DNA of 64,000 nucleotides from Calliopum simillimum (lineage: Eukaryota > Arthropoda > Insecta > Diptera > Lauxaniidae), in contig OX638372.1 of NCBI GenBank assembly GCA_951812925.1, forward strand, positions 53,442,028 to 53,506,027, read 5' to 3'. Below the pieces are notes generated by a model that was not told where the DNA came from, searched no databases, and was given only the letters and a program-made list of their open reading frames with translations. Below, piece after piece: positions 22,086 to 33,119 of this stretch. The position numbers and the translations under genes were made by a program. Every line of letters begins with the position of its first letter. Position 1 is the stretch's first letter.

Positions 22086-23122
22086 TGTGATTAATCCTTT
22101 AGGAGCAAAATGTATTTGTGCATGCGTTGATTTTTTTTTCCGCCTTGAAGACTGTTATATTTTAATTTGTTTCTGCATGATTGAAAGAAATAAAAATATA
22201 CGTAAGATTGTATATACATAAAAAAGTATATTTATAAGTGACGTGGTCTGACAAAACCATTAACTAGCCAAAGTAAAATTTTCAGTTTTGGGTTCTTTGC
22301 ACTTAATGCTACCTATATATCTCAATATTAACTTAAAATTGGTTTGGTTTGATCTATTAATCACTAGATAGTATAAAAATAAATTTTTCCGAACTTTAAG
22401 TAACTTTAACCAAAAGATCATTGAAAAACATACAAGTCAATTTTTCCACACTATAATATCACGAGTTTCCCCTTCTTGGCGTGACCAATGCCATTTAGTG
22501 TTCTTTACAAGTATTACAGGTAACAAAAGAATTTTTATCTACAGTGTGTCCAATAATATCTGCCAGTAAAACAAAGTATAATAAAAATCGAAGTCGTCAA
22601 CGAATTTTTATTTTTTTGTTTTTATACGATTGGCTTTGCAATATTCCAAAATTTATTAAATTAATGACAAAGTTCAAATCCTTTCACCCATTTCCATCTT
22701 TGTAACCCGCAAATGTTTGAAAAGCGATTTGCAGGCGGCACGCACCATATCTTCTCTTCTTATACGAACTGCAGCGATTTTAATGAAACTTGGGACAATG
22801 ATAGATATTAGCATAGAATGAAGAATGAGCACGGCTTTAACCTTCTAGACACTCTTGGGGGGGGGGGGGGGCGTGGCATCACCCTAAATTTTAAATTTAA
22901 TCTTGTCATAACTCACAAACCACTAAAGGTATTTTGTTGAAATTTGGTAGGCGGGTAGTGCTTATCAATGCCTTGTTACAAACGAAAAGTGGGCGGCATC
23001 GAGAAAGTGACACGCCCACTTTTTAACTTTTTAACCTTGTAAAATTTTGATTCAATATTACTCGAAAACAACTCTAACAATTTTTATAAAAATTTGAAAG
23101 ATGTTACCCCTAGAAACAAGAA
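22086..23122. other. upstream non-coding DNA with old repeats
   Basis: It contains possible 5' UTR or intron next to the first coding exon; ATATAACAG at about 22180 on the minus strand is acceptor-like. A 15-G run lies at 22857-22871 inside an old repeat carrying GCGTGGCATCACC and ACACGCCCACTTTTTAAC blocks (22840-23035). A related copy lies at 23740-23885. Confidence 0.4.
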
Positions 23123-23541
23123 CACAGGCCCACAAAAAAAAAAACAATAGCGGAGTTGGTTTGCGTTTTTTCAGATTTTTTTCAGCATTATTTCTGATTT
23201 CTGAAAAAACGCGAACCAACTCAGCTATTCTGGCAGCATATTCGGATTCAGCGACCCCAAAAACATAAAGTTCAGGTGGTCTGATCGTTCGCGCAGGAAA
23301 TTTTTTTTTGTGGTTCTGTGCACAGACCAAAAAAAAAGTAACCTGCGCAAGAGATAAGACCACCGGAACTTTATGATGAGCGAAGTTGGTCCGCGTTTTT
23401 TCATAAACCAGCGAAAATCTGTAATTTTCAGCATTATTGTTGATTTCTGGCACCATATTCGGATTCAGCGACCCCGAAAACATAAAGTTCAGGTGGTCTG
23501 ATCTTACGCGCAGGGTACTTTTTTTTTTTTGTGGGCCTGTG
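23123..23541. mobile_element. palindromic element with internal direct copies
   Basis: The ends are CACAGGCCCACAAAAA and its complement (23123 and 23541). Inside, GGATTCAGCGACCCC followed by AACATAAAGTTCAGGTGGTC occurs twice in direct orientation (from about 23244 and 23462), with an inverted relative between them (AAGACCACCGGAACTTTATG at about 23357). The GTTGGTYYGCGTTTTTTC block occurs twice plus once inverted. No coding capacity. Confidence 0.65.
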
Positions 23542-24144
23542 AAATTAATATGCGATATGTGGTTATATTGGGAAAACTCGTTTAAGGACGTGGGACCACC
23601 TACAAAAAATATTATACGCTATAAAAAGAAAACTACTAAAGCAATATTTCTGAATTTAACTGTAGGGAGTCTACTTGCTAATAGGCATTTACGAACTGAA
23701 TGGGCAAAATATCGCCGGTGTGCATGGAACCTCCCATACAAGTAAAACACATTAAATGTTATTTCTTGCAAATGGTATAACATATTTTGATGAAATTTGG
23801 TAAGCGAGTCTAAATAGGTCATGAGTATCTTAAGCATAACGAAAAGTTGGCGTTGTTCAATAATTGGCACGCCCACTTTTCACTAAAGTAAAAATTTTGG
23901 TGAATTACTCAGGCACAAAAAAATGAAATGAACTTTTTATTTCTTATATGCAGTTTTATGTATTTTTTGACGCTGATTCCGTCTTCATCAGCAGAATTAT
24001 CATTATACCCGCAGGATTTTGAAATATCCTCGCTTGAAGTTGAAAAAAACGGTGTGTTGAGACTTATAGCGTATCTAAAAGAAAATGTGAAACTCTTTTT
24101 TTGATTAATGGCATTGAAAAGCCATAGTCTTCTTTATCAAAACA
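23542..24144. other. non-coding DNA with an old repeat
   Basis: 23740-23885 repeats the AAATTTGGTAAGCG ... ACGAAAAGTTGGCG ... GGCACGCCCACTTTTC pattern seen at 22930-23035. Nothing else is recognised. Confidence 0.4.
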
Positions 24145-24345
24145 TCAGATCGAACTTTTCCAATCGGGCTTTTACTTTCCGAGTTATGATCCTTTGAAGA
24201 GAAGGTATTTCAGCCCCTATACAAAGGACGAACTATTTTTTTTTCTCAGGGCACAATTTTGTCCTTTGTATGGGGGCTGATATACCTTCTCTTCGAAGGA
24301 TCATAACTCTGAAAGTAAAAGTCCTATTGGAAAAGTCCGAAGGTA
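24145..24345. repeat. inverted repeat, two arms of about 85 bp
   Basis: CTTTTCCAATCGGGCTTTTACTTT, GAGTTATGATCC and GAGAAGGTAT on the left pair with their complements on the right around a loop of about 25 bases (AACTATTTTTTTTTCTCAGG). No ends or target duplication are identified. Confidence 0.7.
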
Positions 24346-25152
24346 AATTTAGTTCCATTAAAAAAAAGAATTCAACCTTTTCCTGTTGCTACGCCACAAG
24401 CCTGAAAACAGCGTTTTCTTCACCTTCAGGCAGGGATATCTCGAAATAATGCGGGTAAATTATTCTCTTACTTATTTAGCTAGAATCAGCTCTTAAATTT
24501 TATTGAAATTTCCTATCAGAATTTCTGCTTCGTTCGGTTTTCTTTTTCGGTTTTTGCTACGTTTTTCTATTTCACCAAAAACCATCGATTTTGAACATTT
24601 GATATTTTCCATTGTTTCCGATACCATTCGATAGTTTTCGAGTTTTTTACCATCGGTAAATTTATCATTTTGAAAGCATGAAAATTGGAGGCGAAACAAA
24701 AAAATAGCTTTGAATAAAAATCATCGACTAAAATTATTAGATCAGATTGTCGACCGAGCAGGGATCGGTCTCCAGGTACTTCTGGTCTATTCCGTCCCAA
24801 AACCTTGGCAAACGCTGCTTTGTCATATTAATTGTTAAGCCTATCGTTGACCCAATTTGACTTAGCGTAAAGCCAAATACTCAGGAATTCAAAGGATTGA
24901 GTACCAGTGAGGAGCCTGGCCATTCCTTAACAGATATGAAATCGGTAAAAATTTTCTCGACATTAGTCTTGATTGCGCTTTGCTTTGTGGAAAGGTTTAG
25001 AGTCTTGAAAACAAGAATATTCGCCTGCGTATAATCAGGCCTAGTTATCATTGGATGCATCATAGATATGAATTTCGTGAGATCTACGAAATGCTTTTAT
25101 TGATTCCAACAAATTACGAACGTAACTTTGAAATTCATGGAGTTTGAAGTAC
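24346..25152. other. non-coding DNA
   Basis: AT-rich sequence in which I recognise no gene or repeat. Frames of 60-77 codons on the minus strand show no motif. Confidence 0.35.
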
Positions 25153-25738
25153 TTCATAAACAGGGTTTGATTTTGCTGAGCTATTTTTTAGCCTATTGAT
25201 TTGCTGTGCTGCGACTATAGAAAAATACGCAGCACAGCACTACAGTCGAAGCACAAATTTAAAATTGAACTGTCTGCTGTGCTGTGCTGTTTTTTCAATT
25301 CATAAGCAGTAGCAGAGCCGAAGCTCTTTTTCGAAATCCGATCGCTTGCTGCTAAAGTTGAAGTCGATTATTTCAAAATGCTTGCTTCGCTGCCGCTATG
25401 CTTTCGAAAGAGAACGAAGCAGTAGCAAAAGGAAACAAAAACATTCAGGTTGCCACCTGGTTTTTTTTTTTTGTAAAATTAGCTTAAGCCATACATTTAA
25501 AAAAAAAAATTAATTTTAGCCTTAAACCGCTTAGATAAACTTTTAAAAAATCTAACATATTTTTTAGGGTTGCCACCTGGTTTTTTCAATAAAATCTAAA
25601 TTTTTTTTTAATAAAATGCTTAAAATCATCATTTTCTCTCTACAAATTGACATCTTGGGTCCAAAAACGACGAAACAAAAATTTAGGGTTGCCATATTAG
25701 GGTTGCCAGACGTTTTTTCGCGAAATTGCGTTTCTTTC

Positions 25739-25921
25739 TATTATATATGTAAGTAATAACACGCGTTGTTTTCAATTCAGTAGTTTTATTCAACGTAACA
25801 AAAGGAAGTAAGAATATATAAAGTAAACTTAAAGAATAGAGAAAAAATGATAGTTCGATATTAAGAGATCGATTACTTATAATAAGAGTTGCCAGATAAA
25901 GCTACAATAAAAGTTACAATA
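25739..25921 (-). repeat. 3' LTR
   Basis: 183 bp, read on the minus strand from TATTGTAACTTTTATTG to CATATATAATA. The boundaries, set by the flanking CTTTC duplication, give TATT...AATA ends instead of the usual TG...CA. TGTAAC lies two bases inside. Confidence 0.88.
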
Positions 25922-25932
25922 GTTCTCCCTGG
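25922..25932 (-). other. candidate polypurine tract
   Basis: CCAGGGAGAAC on the minus strand directly abuts the 3' LTR, the position of the plus-strand primer in LTR elements. It is short and interrupted by pyrimidines, so the call rests mainly on position. Confidence 0.55.
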
Positions 25933-25951
25933 CTTAATATCAAAGTTAATA

Positions 25952-28900
25952 TTAAGATGTATAATCATTTAAATATGTCGGTGGAGCACGAACCCGCTCA
26001 GACCTTCGAAGTATTCCTTCTGGTTCCATATCAGCTCTTAACTGCTGTTGAATACTTGTTGGTTGCCGAATAGTTGTCAAGTTTGGTGTTTCATTAATAT
26101 TCTGTTCAGTTCTTACAGGAAATTCCACTAAATCTTGAAGATTTGGTTGATGAAGTTGATTTGATGATTGGAGATTTGAAGTTCTCACAGGCTGTGTGGT
26201 TGTCAATCTTTGAATGCTGGATTTCCTTAGCTGATTGATATGACGTTTAAATTTGAATCCATCGTCTAATTCGATTAAGTAATGAAGATGTCCAAGTTTC
26301 CGGATTATGGTACCAAGTTTCCACAGCGATTTATTGTTTGAATAATATCGAGCTTGAACTCTATCTCCTTCACATAATTGTCTAGCTTTGCAATTGGAAT
26401 TTTGAATTTGACTTCCCATTTCCACAGGTTTTAGAGAGTCCAATTGTATACGAATCTGACGGTTCAAATACAGTTCAGATGGCGTTTTCCCATTTTTGAG
26501 TGGTGTTGCCCGATACCGGAAAAGTATTTCCCTTACCTTTGTTCGTATTGGACGAGCGTCATCGTGCATTGATTTTAGGCGTTTTTTTAAAGTTTGCACA
26601 TTACGTTCGGCTAGTCCGTTTGTTGCTGGATGCCCTGGTGCTATGAATTTTTGAAAAATTCCAACTTGCTTGCAGAAAGTTTGAAATTCTTGGCTGGTGA
26701 ATACTGAAGCGTTGTCTGATACAATAACTTCTGGATACCCATGCCTTGCGAACAGATCAAGAAGTGTTTCTATGGTTGAGCTTGAAGATGGAGATTCCTT
26801 GTTGATGCTGATTTCAGCCCATTTGGACTTAGCATCCATCACTACGAGAAAATAGTATCCTTGAAAAATGCCTGCGTAATCAATATGTATCCTTTGCCAG
26901 TTATGCTCAGGTTCATCCCAGGTATGTAGTTGCGCTTTAGCAGGATTGGATTTTATATTAACACATGCTGCGCATTCGCGAACTTTATGTTCGATGTCTT
27001 TATCAATTGACTCCCAGTATACATAACGACGAGCTAACTGTTTCATCTTTGATATTCCAATATGTGTTTGGTGTAGCTCATTTAACACAGCTTCCTGAAG
27101 TGTCGATGGTATAACCACTCGATTTCCTCGATAAATAATATTTTTGTTGATTGTAAACATGGTGTCTTCCACTCTTTTATTTTGCAAATTTGAAATAAGA
27201 GCTGCAAGTTTTTTGTCCTCTTTTGTTGCTTTTTGTAGCGATTCGAAATTTAATTCAATTGTTGAAATTTGATGAACGGATATTTCACAAAGTTGATTTA
27301 CCTCTTCATTGATTGCTGTATGTGTCATTTTTGGATAATCAATTTTAACCGGTGCTCTAGATAAACAATCAGCCTTTACATTTTCAATACCTTTCTTATG
27401 AACGATATCATAATCGAATCCAGAAAGAAAAGCTGCATATCGTTGAAGTCGTGCGTATGTCATTTGAGGTATTTTAGCATTTTGATGGAAAATGCGTATT
27501 AAAGGTTTATTATCTGTGACAAGTTGAAAATGTCGCCCAAATAAGTATTGATAAAAATGATCGACAGAAAAAATAATTGCTAGTGCTTCACGATCGATTT
27601 GTGAATAATTTTTTTCTGCATCTGTAAGAGATCTTGATGCAAACGCAATCGGGCGTTCTTGATCGTTGATTATGTGCGAGAGCACTCCTGCAATTCCTGT
27701 TGGGCTGGCATCACATTCTAATACTATTGGTAGCATCGGATTGTAGGGAACTAACACACGATTGCTTGATATCTCCTCCTTGATTTTTTTAAAGGCATCA
27801 TCGCATTGAGAAGACCATTTAAATTTTGCATTTTTCTTAGTAAGATTCCGCAATGATGTCGTAAGTGTTGAACAATTTGGAATAAATCGTGAATAATACG
27901 TCACCATGCCTAAAAACCTTCGAACGTCATCAATAGATTGTGGTCTCGGTAGGTCTTTAATTGCTACAATTTTCTTTTCTGATTTACGTATCTGGTTATG
28001 TTTTATTAAATGTCCTAAGAACTCAATCTCTTCTTGAAAAAATTGACATTTATCTTTATTTAAATGCAAATCAAATTTTTGAAGTTGGTTCAAACACTTA
28101 CATAGATTTTCCATACATTCACCTTTTGTAGTTCCGTGTACTATTATGTCATCGAAGTAAGATTCAGTTTTCGGTATATCGTGCAAAATTTGATTTATAA
28201 TTTTGTTGAACTCTGATGGTGCTGTTTTTATACCAAATGAAAGTCTATTTACTTTAAATGTTCCCCGGTGTGTCGACATCGTTTGTATTTTGCTTGAATC
28301 GTCATCTACGGGAATATGCAAATAAGCTTTATATAGATCCAATCTGCAAAAATATTTCGAGTCACGCAATGAATTGAAAATATCATCAATTTTTCGAATT
28401 GGACTATGTGCTGCTACCAGGCGTTGGTTAACTCCCACTTTATAGTCAACGCACAGTCGTACTCCTCCGTCTGCTTTTGGAATAACCACTAAAGGCGATC
28501 CCCACTCACTGACATCGGTCTTTGAAATAACACCTTCTGACTCTAATTGGTCTAATTCTTGATTAACTTTATCAATAAGTGCATATGGTATTTCACGCTG
28601 TTTATTGAAAATCGGTTTAGCGTTGTCACGTAGTATAAGTGAAACTTTGTGCTGTTTTACACACCCAATTCTTTGTTGAAAAATATCACTATATTTGTCG
28701 AATAATGATTCAATGTCATCAATTTTATTTATGTGATATGAATTAGTAGATGTTGAATTAATTTGATTCAAATTGACATTAAGTTTATGTATCCAATCGC
28801 GCCCTAGAATCGGTGTATATTCTTCTGGTACAATGTAAATTTCATCTTCTATGAATTTATTACCATAGACACATTTTACTTTGATTTTCCCGTCAGGCTT

Positions 28901-30085
28901 AAAAATATTCTTTGTATATGACCTGAATGAAACATTCGTAGGCAATATTGGAACGTTAAGTTTTAATTTTTGAAATTGATCTCTCGGTAGGAATGTATAA
29001 CCAGATCCAGTATCGACTTCAAATTTGATTGGCTTACCTTCAATTTTAATGGTTATGAAAAATCGATCGAAATTTTTAGAATTATTTTGATGTACATCTA
29101 CGATATTCAAAATTCCATATTCAGCTATTTGATTTGTTGCATCTTTCGTTGATTTATTTTGATTCATCCGTGCTTTAACACAGACCTTAACTACATGTCC
29201 TGTCTTTTTACATTCAGTGCATTTAAGATTATGGAAATTGCATTTGCAATCTTTAGTAAAATGGTTACTTTTACCACATCTCAGACACAATCCATCTAGT
29301 CCCAATTCTTTGAAATCAATTGCATTCTTTTTGAATTGTTTATTTGATTTTCGATACTGATGCTTTTTTCCTTTATGTGATATTTTATTAACTTCTACCG
29401 ATGTTGATGGAAGGTTTTTGTGTGCAAGTTCTTTTGAATTGATTCTTGCTGCTTCGAGAGCAATTGCTCTTCCTACAATTGTGGAAAAATCCGCTTGTTG
29501 ATCTTGATTTTGAAGTAATTGTTCACGTATGTTGTTGTCTCTTATGCCTCGTATTAATTGAGCTCGTAAGAAAATATCGGCAATAGATTTCTTGCAAGAA
29601 CACTCGAATTCACAGTCGGAAATGTCACTTCGCAACGCGGCAACATACTCCGCAATCGTTTGATTTTCTGCTTGGTATTTACTTAAAAATTGATGTTGTA
29701 CTACAAGTACATTTTGCTTCGGAGACAAATGATTCTCAAAAAGCTTGATTAACTCCTCATATGTTAATTCACTCGGAGCCTTTGGTGCTGATAGAGCCGT
29801 AATTATGCTGAAATTTCCAGGTCCGATTGAGTTTAACAACAATTTTGCACAATATTCTTTATTTGTGTGCACATTTTTCATTTGAACGTAATTCTCAAAT
29901 CGTTGTTTGTAATTACGGAAAGATTCTTTTGCTGTATCCAATTGTTCGAAGTTTGGCACTAAGGCGATATTAGTAACCACATTGTTTGCTTGATTTGATG
30001 TGCCTGTTGTTGATGAACTCTGTGACACACTTTGTAGAATTTTCTGCTGTAAATCCATGAATGCTTTAAATTGAGTAGCATCCAT
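25952..30085 (-). CDS. Gag-Pol polyprotein of a Ty3/gypsy retrotransposon
   Basis: One uninterrupted frame of 1377 residues encodes everything needed for reverse transcription and integration. Gag occupies about 1-310 with two zinc knuckles: C267-x2-C270-x4-H275-x4-C280 and C289-x2-C292-x4-H297-x4-C302. The aspartic protease has DTGSG at 358-362. Reverse transcriptase follows (RLDLYKAY at 581-588, YFDD at 643-646). RNase H has CDASPTG from 791. Integrase has an HHCC zinc site (H1005, H1008, C1038, C1041) and DDE residues D1069, D1124 and E1160, the last two 35 apart. The C-terminus carries the LRRSERVRAPPTYL-type tail common in insect members. Gag and Pol share one frame with no shift, so how capsid-only product is made is unclear. 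No stop, frameshift or lost catalytic residue is visible. Confidence 0.96.
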   Translation of the reverse strand: MDATQFKAFMDLQQKILQSVSQSSSTTGTSNQANNVVTNIALVPNFEQLDTAKESFRNYKQRFENYVQMKNVHTNKEYCAKLLLNSIGPGNFSIITALSAPKAPSELTYEELIKLFENHLSPKQNVLVVQHQFLSKYQAENQTIAEYVAALRSDISDCEFECSCKKSIADIFLRAQLIRGIRDNNIREQLLQNQDQQADFSTIVGRAIALEAARINSKELAHKNLPSTSVEVNKISHKGKKHQYRKSNKQFKKNAIDFKELGLDGLCLRCGKSNHFTKDCKCNFHNLKCTECKKTGHVVKVCVKARMNQNKSTKDATNQIAEYGILNIVDVHQNNSKNFDRFFITIKIEGKPIKFEVDTGSGYTFLPRDQFQKLKLNVPILPTNVSFRSYTKNIFKPDGKIKVKCVYGNKFIEDEIYIVPEEYTPILGRDWIHKLNVNLNQINSTSTNSYHINKIDDIESLFDKYSDIFQQRIGCVKQHKVSLILRDNAKPIFNKQREIPYALIDKVNQELDQLESEGVISKTDVSEWGSPLVVIPKADGGVRLCVDYKVGVNQRLVAAHSPIRKIDDIFNSLRDSKYFCRLDLYKAYLHIPVDDDSSKIQTMSTHRGTFKVNRLSFGIKTAPSEFNKIINQILHDIPKTESYFDDIIVHGTTKGECMENLCKCLNQLQKFDLHLNKDKCQFFQEEIEFLGHLIKHNQIRKSEKKIVAIKDLPRPQSIDDVRRFLGMVTYYSRFIPNCSTLTTSLRNLTKKNAKFKWSSQCDDAFKKIKEEISSNRVLVPYNPMLPIVLECDASPTGIAGVLSHIINDQERPIAFASRSLTDAEKNYSQIDREALAIIFSVDHFYQYLFGRHFQLVTDNKPLIRIFHQNAKIPQMTYARLQRYAAFLSGFDYDIVHKKGIENVKADCLSRAPVKIDYPKMTHTAINEEVNQLCEISVHQISTIELNFESLQKATKEDKKLAALISNLQNKRVEDTMFTINKNIIYRGNRVVIPSTLQEAVLNELHQTHIGISKMKQLARRYVYWESIDKDIEHKVRECAACVNIKSNPAKAQLHTWDEPEHNWQRIHIDYAGIFQGYYFLVVMDAKSKWAEISINKESPSSSSTIETLLDLFARHGYPEVIVSDNASVFTSQEFQTFCKQVGIFQKFIAPGHPATNGLAERNVQTLKKRLKSMHDDARPIRTKVREILFRYRATPLKNGKTPSELYLNRQIRIQLDSLKPVEMGSQIQNSNCKARQLCEGDRVQARYYSNNKSLWKLGTIIRKLGHLHYLIELDDGFKFKRHINQLRKSSIQRLTTTQPVRTSNLQSSNQLHQPNLQDLVEFPVRTEQNINETPNLTTIRQPTSIQQQLRADMEPEGILRRSERVRAPPTYLNDYTS

Positions 30086-30210
30086 TTTGATTGAGGTTAT
30101 GTTATTTCAATTCCCCTTGATGTTGATTTTATTGTAATGTTGAATGTTGATAGCTATTTTTGATGCATTTATTCGAATTAATCGTTTCAATTATTTTACC
30201 CGTAACTCTC

Positions 30211-30226
30211 TTTACATCGTCGCCAA
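30211..30226 (-). other. candidate primer-binding site
   Basis: TTGGCGACGATGTAAA on the minus strand starts two bases after the 5' LTR. A TGGCGAC start resembles insect gypsy-group primer sites complementary to a tRNA 3' end; which tRNA is not determined here. Confidence 0.65.
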
Positions 30227-30228
30227 AT

Positions 30229-30411
30229 TATTATATATGTAAGTAATAACACGCGTTGTTTTCAATTCAGTAGTTTTATTCAACGTAACAAAAGGAAGTA
30301 AGAATATATAAAGTAAACTTAAAGAATAGAGAAAAAATGATAGTTCGATATTAAGAGATCGATTACTTATAATAAGAGTTGCCAGATAAAGCTACAATAA
30401 AAGTTACAATA
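30229..30411 (-). repeat. 5' LTR
   Basis: 183 bp, reading as identical to the 3' LTR. It is flanked on its outer side by CTTTC (30412-30416). The promoter and polyadenylation signals expected here were not located individually. Confidence 0.88.
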
Positions 30412-30415
30412 CTTT

Positions 30416-31330
30416 CTTAACTTTCTTTATTGAATGTTATAGAATCGACCCAAAAACTCATAGTTAATTTTTTGGGGTTGCCACCTGGGTTTTTTAATAA
30501 AATCAAAATTTTTTTCAATAAAATGCTTAAAATCATCATTTTCTCTCTATAAATTGACATCTTGGGTCCAAAAACGACGAAACAACAATATAGGGTTGCC
30601 ATATTAGGGTTGCCAGACGTTTTTTCGCAAAATTGCCTTCTTTGTTAACTTTCTTTATTGAATGTTATAGAATCGACCCAAAAACTCATAGTAAATTTTT
30701 TGGGGTTGCCACCTGGTTTTTTTAATAAAATCAAAATTTTTTCAATAAAATGCTTAAAATCATCATTTTCTCTCTATAAATTGACATATTGGGTCCAAAA
30801 ACGACGAAACAACAATATAGGGTTGCCAGACGTTTTTTCGCAAAATTGCATTTCTTTGTTAACTTTCTTTATTGAATGTTATAGAATCGACCCAAAAACT
30901 CATAGCAAATTTTTTGGGGTTGCCACCTGGTTTTGTTAATAAAATCAAAATTTTTTTCAATAAAATGCTTAAAATCTTAATTTTCTCTCTATAAATTGAC
31001 ATCTTGACATCACCTGATTTTTTTAATAAAATTTATAGAGAGAAATGATGATTTTAAGCATTTTATTGAAAAAAATATTGATTTTTATAAAAAAACCAGG
31101 TGGCAACCCCAAAAAATTTTCTATGAGTTTTTGGGTCGATTCTATAACATTCAATAAAGAAAGTTAACAAAGAAATGCAATTTTGCGAAAAAAACGTCTG
31201 GCAACCCTAATATGGCAACCCTAAGTTTTTGTTTCGTCGTTTTTGGACCCAAGATGTCAATTTATAGAGAGAAAATGATGATTTTAAGGATTCTATTAAA
31301 AAAAATTTAGATTTTATTAAAAAAACCAGG
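30416..31330. repeat. ~220-bp direct repeats, then an inverted copy, in the hAT foldback
   Basis: TTAACTTTCTTTATTGAATG recurs near 30416, 30643 and 30857, so units are about 227 and 214 bp. Each carries GGGGTTGCCACCTGG, AATGCTTAAAATC, GGGTCCAAAAACGACG and TTGCCAGACGTTTTTTCG. The third unit is cut at about 31015 and followed by an inverted unit (31020-31330). A partial unit at 25566-25738 is the left counterpart into which the retrotransposon inserted. Confidence 0.8.
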
Positions 31331-31784
31331 TGGCAACCCTAAAGAAATATGTTGGATTTTTAAAAAGTTTATCTAAGCGGTTTAAGGCCAAAATTAAATT
31401 TTTTTTTGAGATGTATGGTTTAAGCAAATTTAAAAAAAATAAAAAAACATGTGGCAATCCTGAATGTTGTTTCTGCTGTATACAGCGAAAAGCCGAAGTT
31501 CAAACAGCCGAGTTAAATAAAAAACAAAAGCACAAACGGAGTTACGCTTCGCTTCGTGTTTGTGCTTGCTTGGTTAAAACTTTGCTTTTTACAATAACAA
31601 AAGCAAAAGCAGAGCACAAAAACAAAAATGTGCTTGCTTGAATTTCTTTGACTTCGTTCGTTGAAAAAAAGCACAGCAAGCAGTGAGCCCAAAATGTAAA
31701 ACGCAATAACTGACGCAGCACAGTTCAGCAAATTTTCGTTGCTATAGCTATTTTATAGTCAGCAGATCAAACCCTGTTCATAAA

Positions 31785-33119
31785 CAAAATTATGATATAT
31801 CTTTGGTAGTCATTTCTCGTCGTCAAAAATTAAAGAAATATTTGAGTTTCGGATGTAGTAAGTGATCACAATTACGAAGTTTGAATTCACGTCGTAGCAA
31901 TTCGAATTCAACGATAGCACTTTCATAGATCTCAAGTAATTCGTATCTACGATGGATTCACTGATAGGACTGAATATCTTGCCGTGGGAAAGAAGATGAT
32001 TTTGTAAACCATATTTATGGTCAATTTTGATATCGCTCATCAGCCAATTTATATTTGGTTGTGGCTGTCTTGCAAGAAGTACATTTTTTCATCCGAAAAG
32101 ACTATCTTATAACCACCATGCCAGGCAAGTAGCAACTTACTGTTTGTAGCACGTAATTGAAGCGTTGCATTCAAGAATGTCCTAAGTCAACTTAGGGCTT
32201 TTTTGCGTCCATTGAGTTTTTGAAAAGTTTGGGTCCTCATCTATTTATATTCTGAGCACAAAATTTGGCAGAGAAATATTTATATGACTGTTTAGCGAAT
32301 AGTACGACGACTTAGGCATAAATCATTTGTTATTCGTCATTCGACAAGATTAAAAAATTTTTTTTAATTTGATTTATTTTTGTGCATAAACAATGATTAT
32401 TTTTTGAGTCATTTATGTAACAAAGTCATGTATCTTCGCATAAGTCATACGGATTTATGAAAAACGCCCTTTGTTCATATTTTATTTCTTTGATAATTCT
32501 GCCAATATGCATTAGTATTATATATTAACAGTAATCATTTAGTAATTTTATTAGTATTAATTGAATTAATTTGTTTTTCAAAGTTCAATGATAGTTTGTT
32601 CTTTTTTACACCATTCAGAAACTTTAAATTGAAATATCTCGAAATGCCATTATCCGACTTAGGGCCTCAATTGCTTTTGTTTATCAGTTTGCCTATGAAC
32701 GCAATATTTTTTTATAGACTATGAGCTGTAGGTCATTACAGCATGGAACTTTTATATCCTTTTTTACAGAACGGGCCAATTGGGCAGAATTTCGTTAAAG
32801 TCGTACTTTCTGTCGTTTAATGATCGGCCAAATAACCAATTATTGAGGCACAAAATGTAGTTGACAATACTATCGCCCCTTATTTACCCACCCTAAACGA
32901 TTCATTAGATTTTAAGGCGCTTAAACTGATTTTTTGCCTCGTTACCTCACTTTTTAAATTAACTGGTAAAATAACTCCATTGGTTTGTCGAATTTCGAAA
33001 ATTGGAAATAGAAAAATTTGTTCAGAATATTCCCAGGATCTTACATTTTTCAGTGTTCTACCGATTTCTACCAACCCTGACTGATTCAAGAAAACATTTT
33101 GATTTCATGATAACTATGG
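31785..33119. other. non-coding DNA
   Basis: AT-rich sequence with no recognised exon, RNA gene or transposon end. Confidence 0.35.

Larger units (their letters stand above)
25739..30411 (-). mobile_element. Ty3/gypsy-type LTR retrotransposon, apparently complete and young
   Basis: The 4673-bp element lies on the minus strand between 183-bp LTRs that look identical base for base. It is flanked by the 5-bp duplication CTTTC (25734-25738 and 30412-30416). In element order it has the 5' LTR, a primer-binding-like TTGGCGACGATG two bases inside, one long Gag-Pol frame, a short purine-rich tract and the 3' LTR. There is no env frame, and no old-virus feature beyond the retroelement itself. Identical LTRs and an unbroken frame indicate recent insertion. 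It interrupts one of the ~220-bp repeats of the hAT foldback element. Confidence 0.95.
25161..31776. mobile_element. large hAT-type foldback element hosting a gypsy-type insertion
   Basis: The ends are CAGGGTTTGAT and its complement, flanked by a perfect 8-bp duplication TTCATAAA (25153-25160 and 31777-31784). CAGGG-type ends plus an 8-bp duplication are hAT hallmarks. The arms are long: CAGCACAG-rich segments (25200-25300 and 31670-31730), TAAACCGCTTAGATAAACTT (about 25525) and its complement (about 31365), and GGTTGCCACCTGG on both sides. The interior contains about 220-bp direct repeats. No transposase is seen, so it is non-autonomous. Of 6616 bp, 4673 are the retrotransposon at 25739-30411; the element itself is about 1.9 kb. 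Confidence 0.88.

Noticed and set aside
22857..22871. 15-G run as a transposon end like that at 57565
   Set aside because: It is embedded in GGGCGTGGCATCACC repeat sequence and lacks the adjacent CTAGTGTGGAC motif or an inverted partner.
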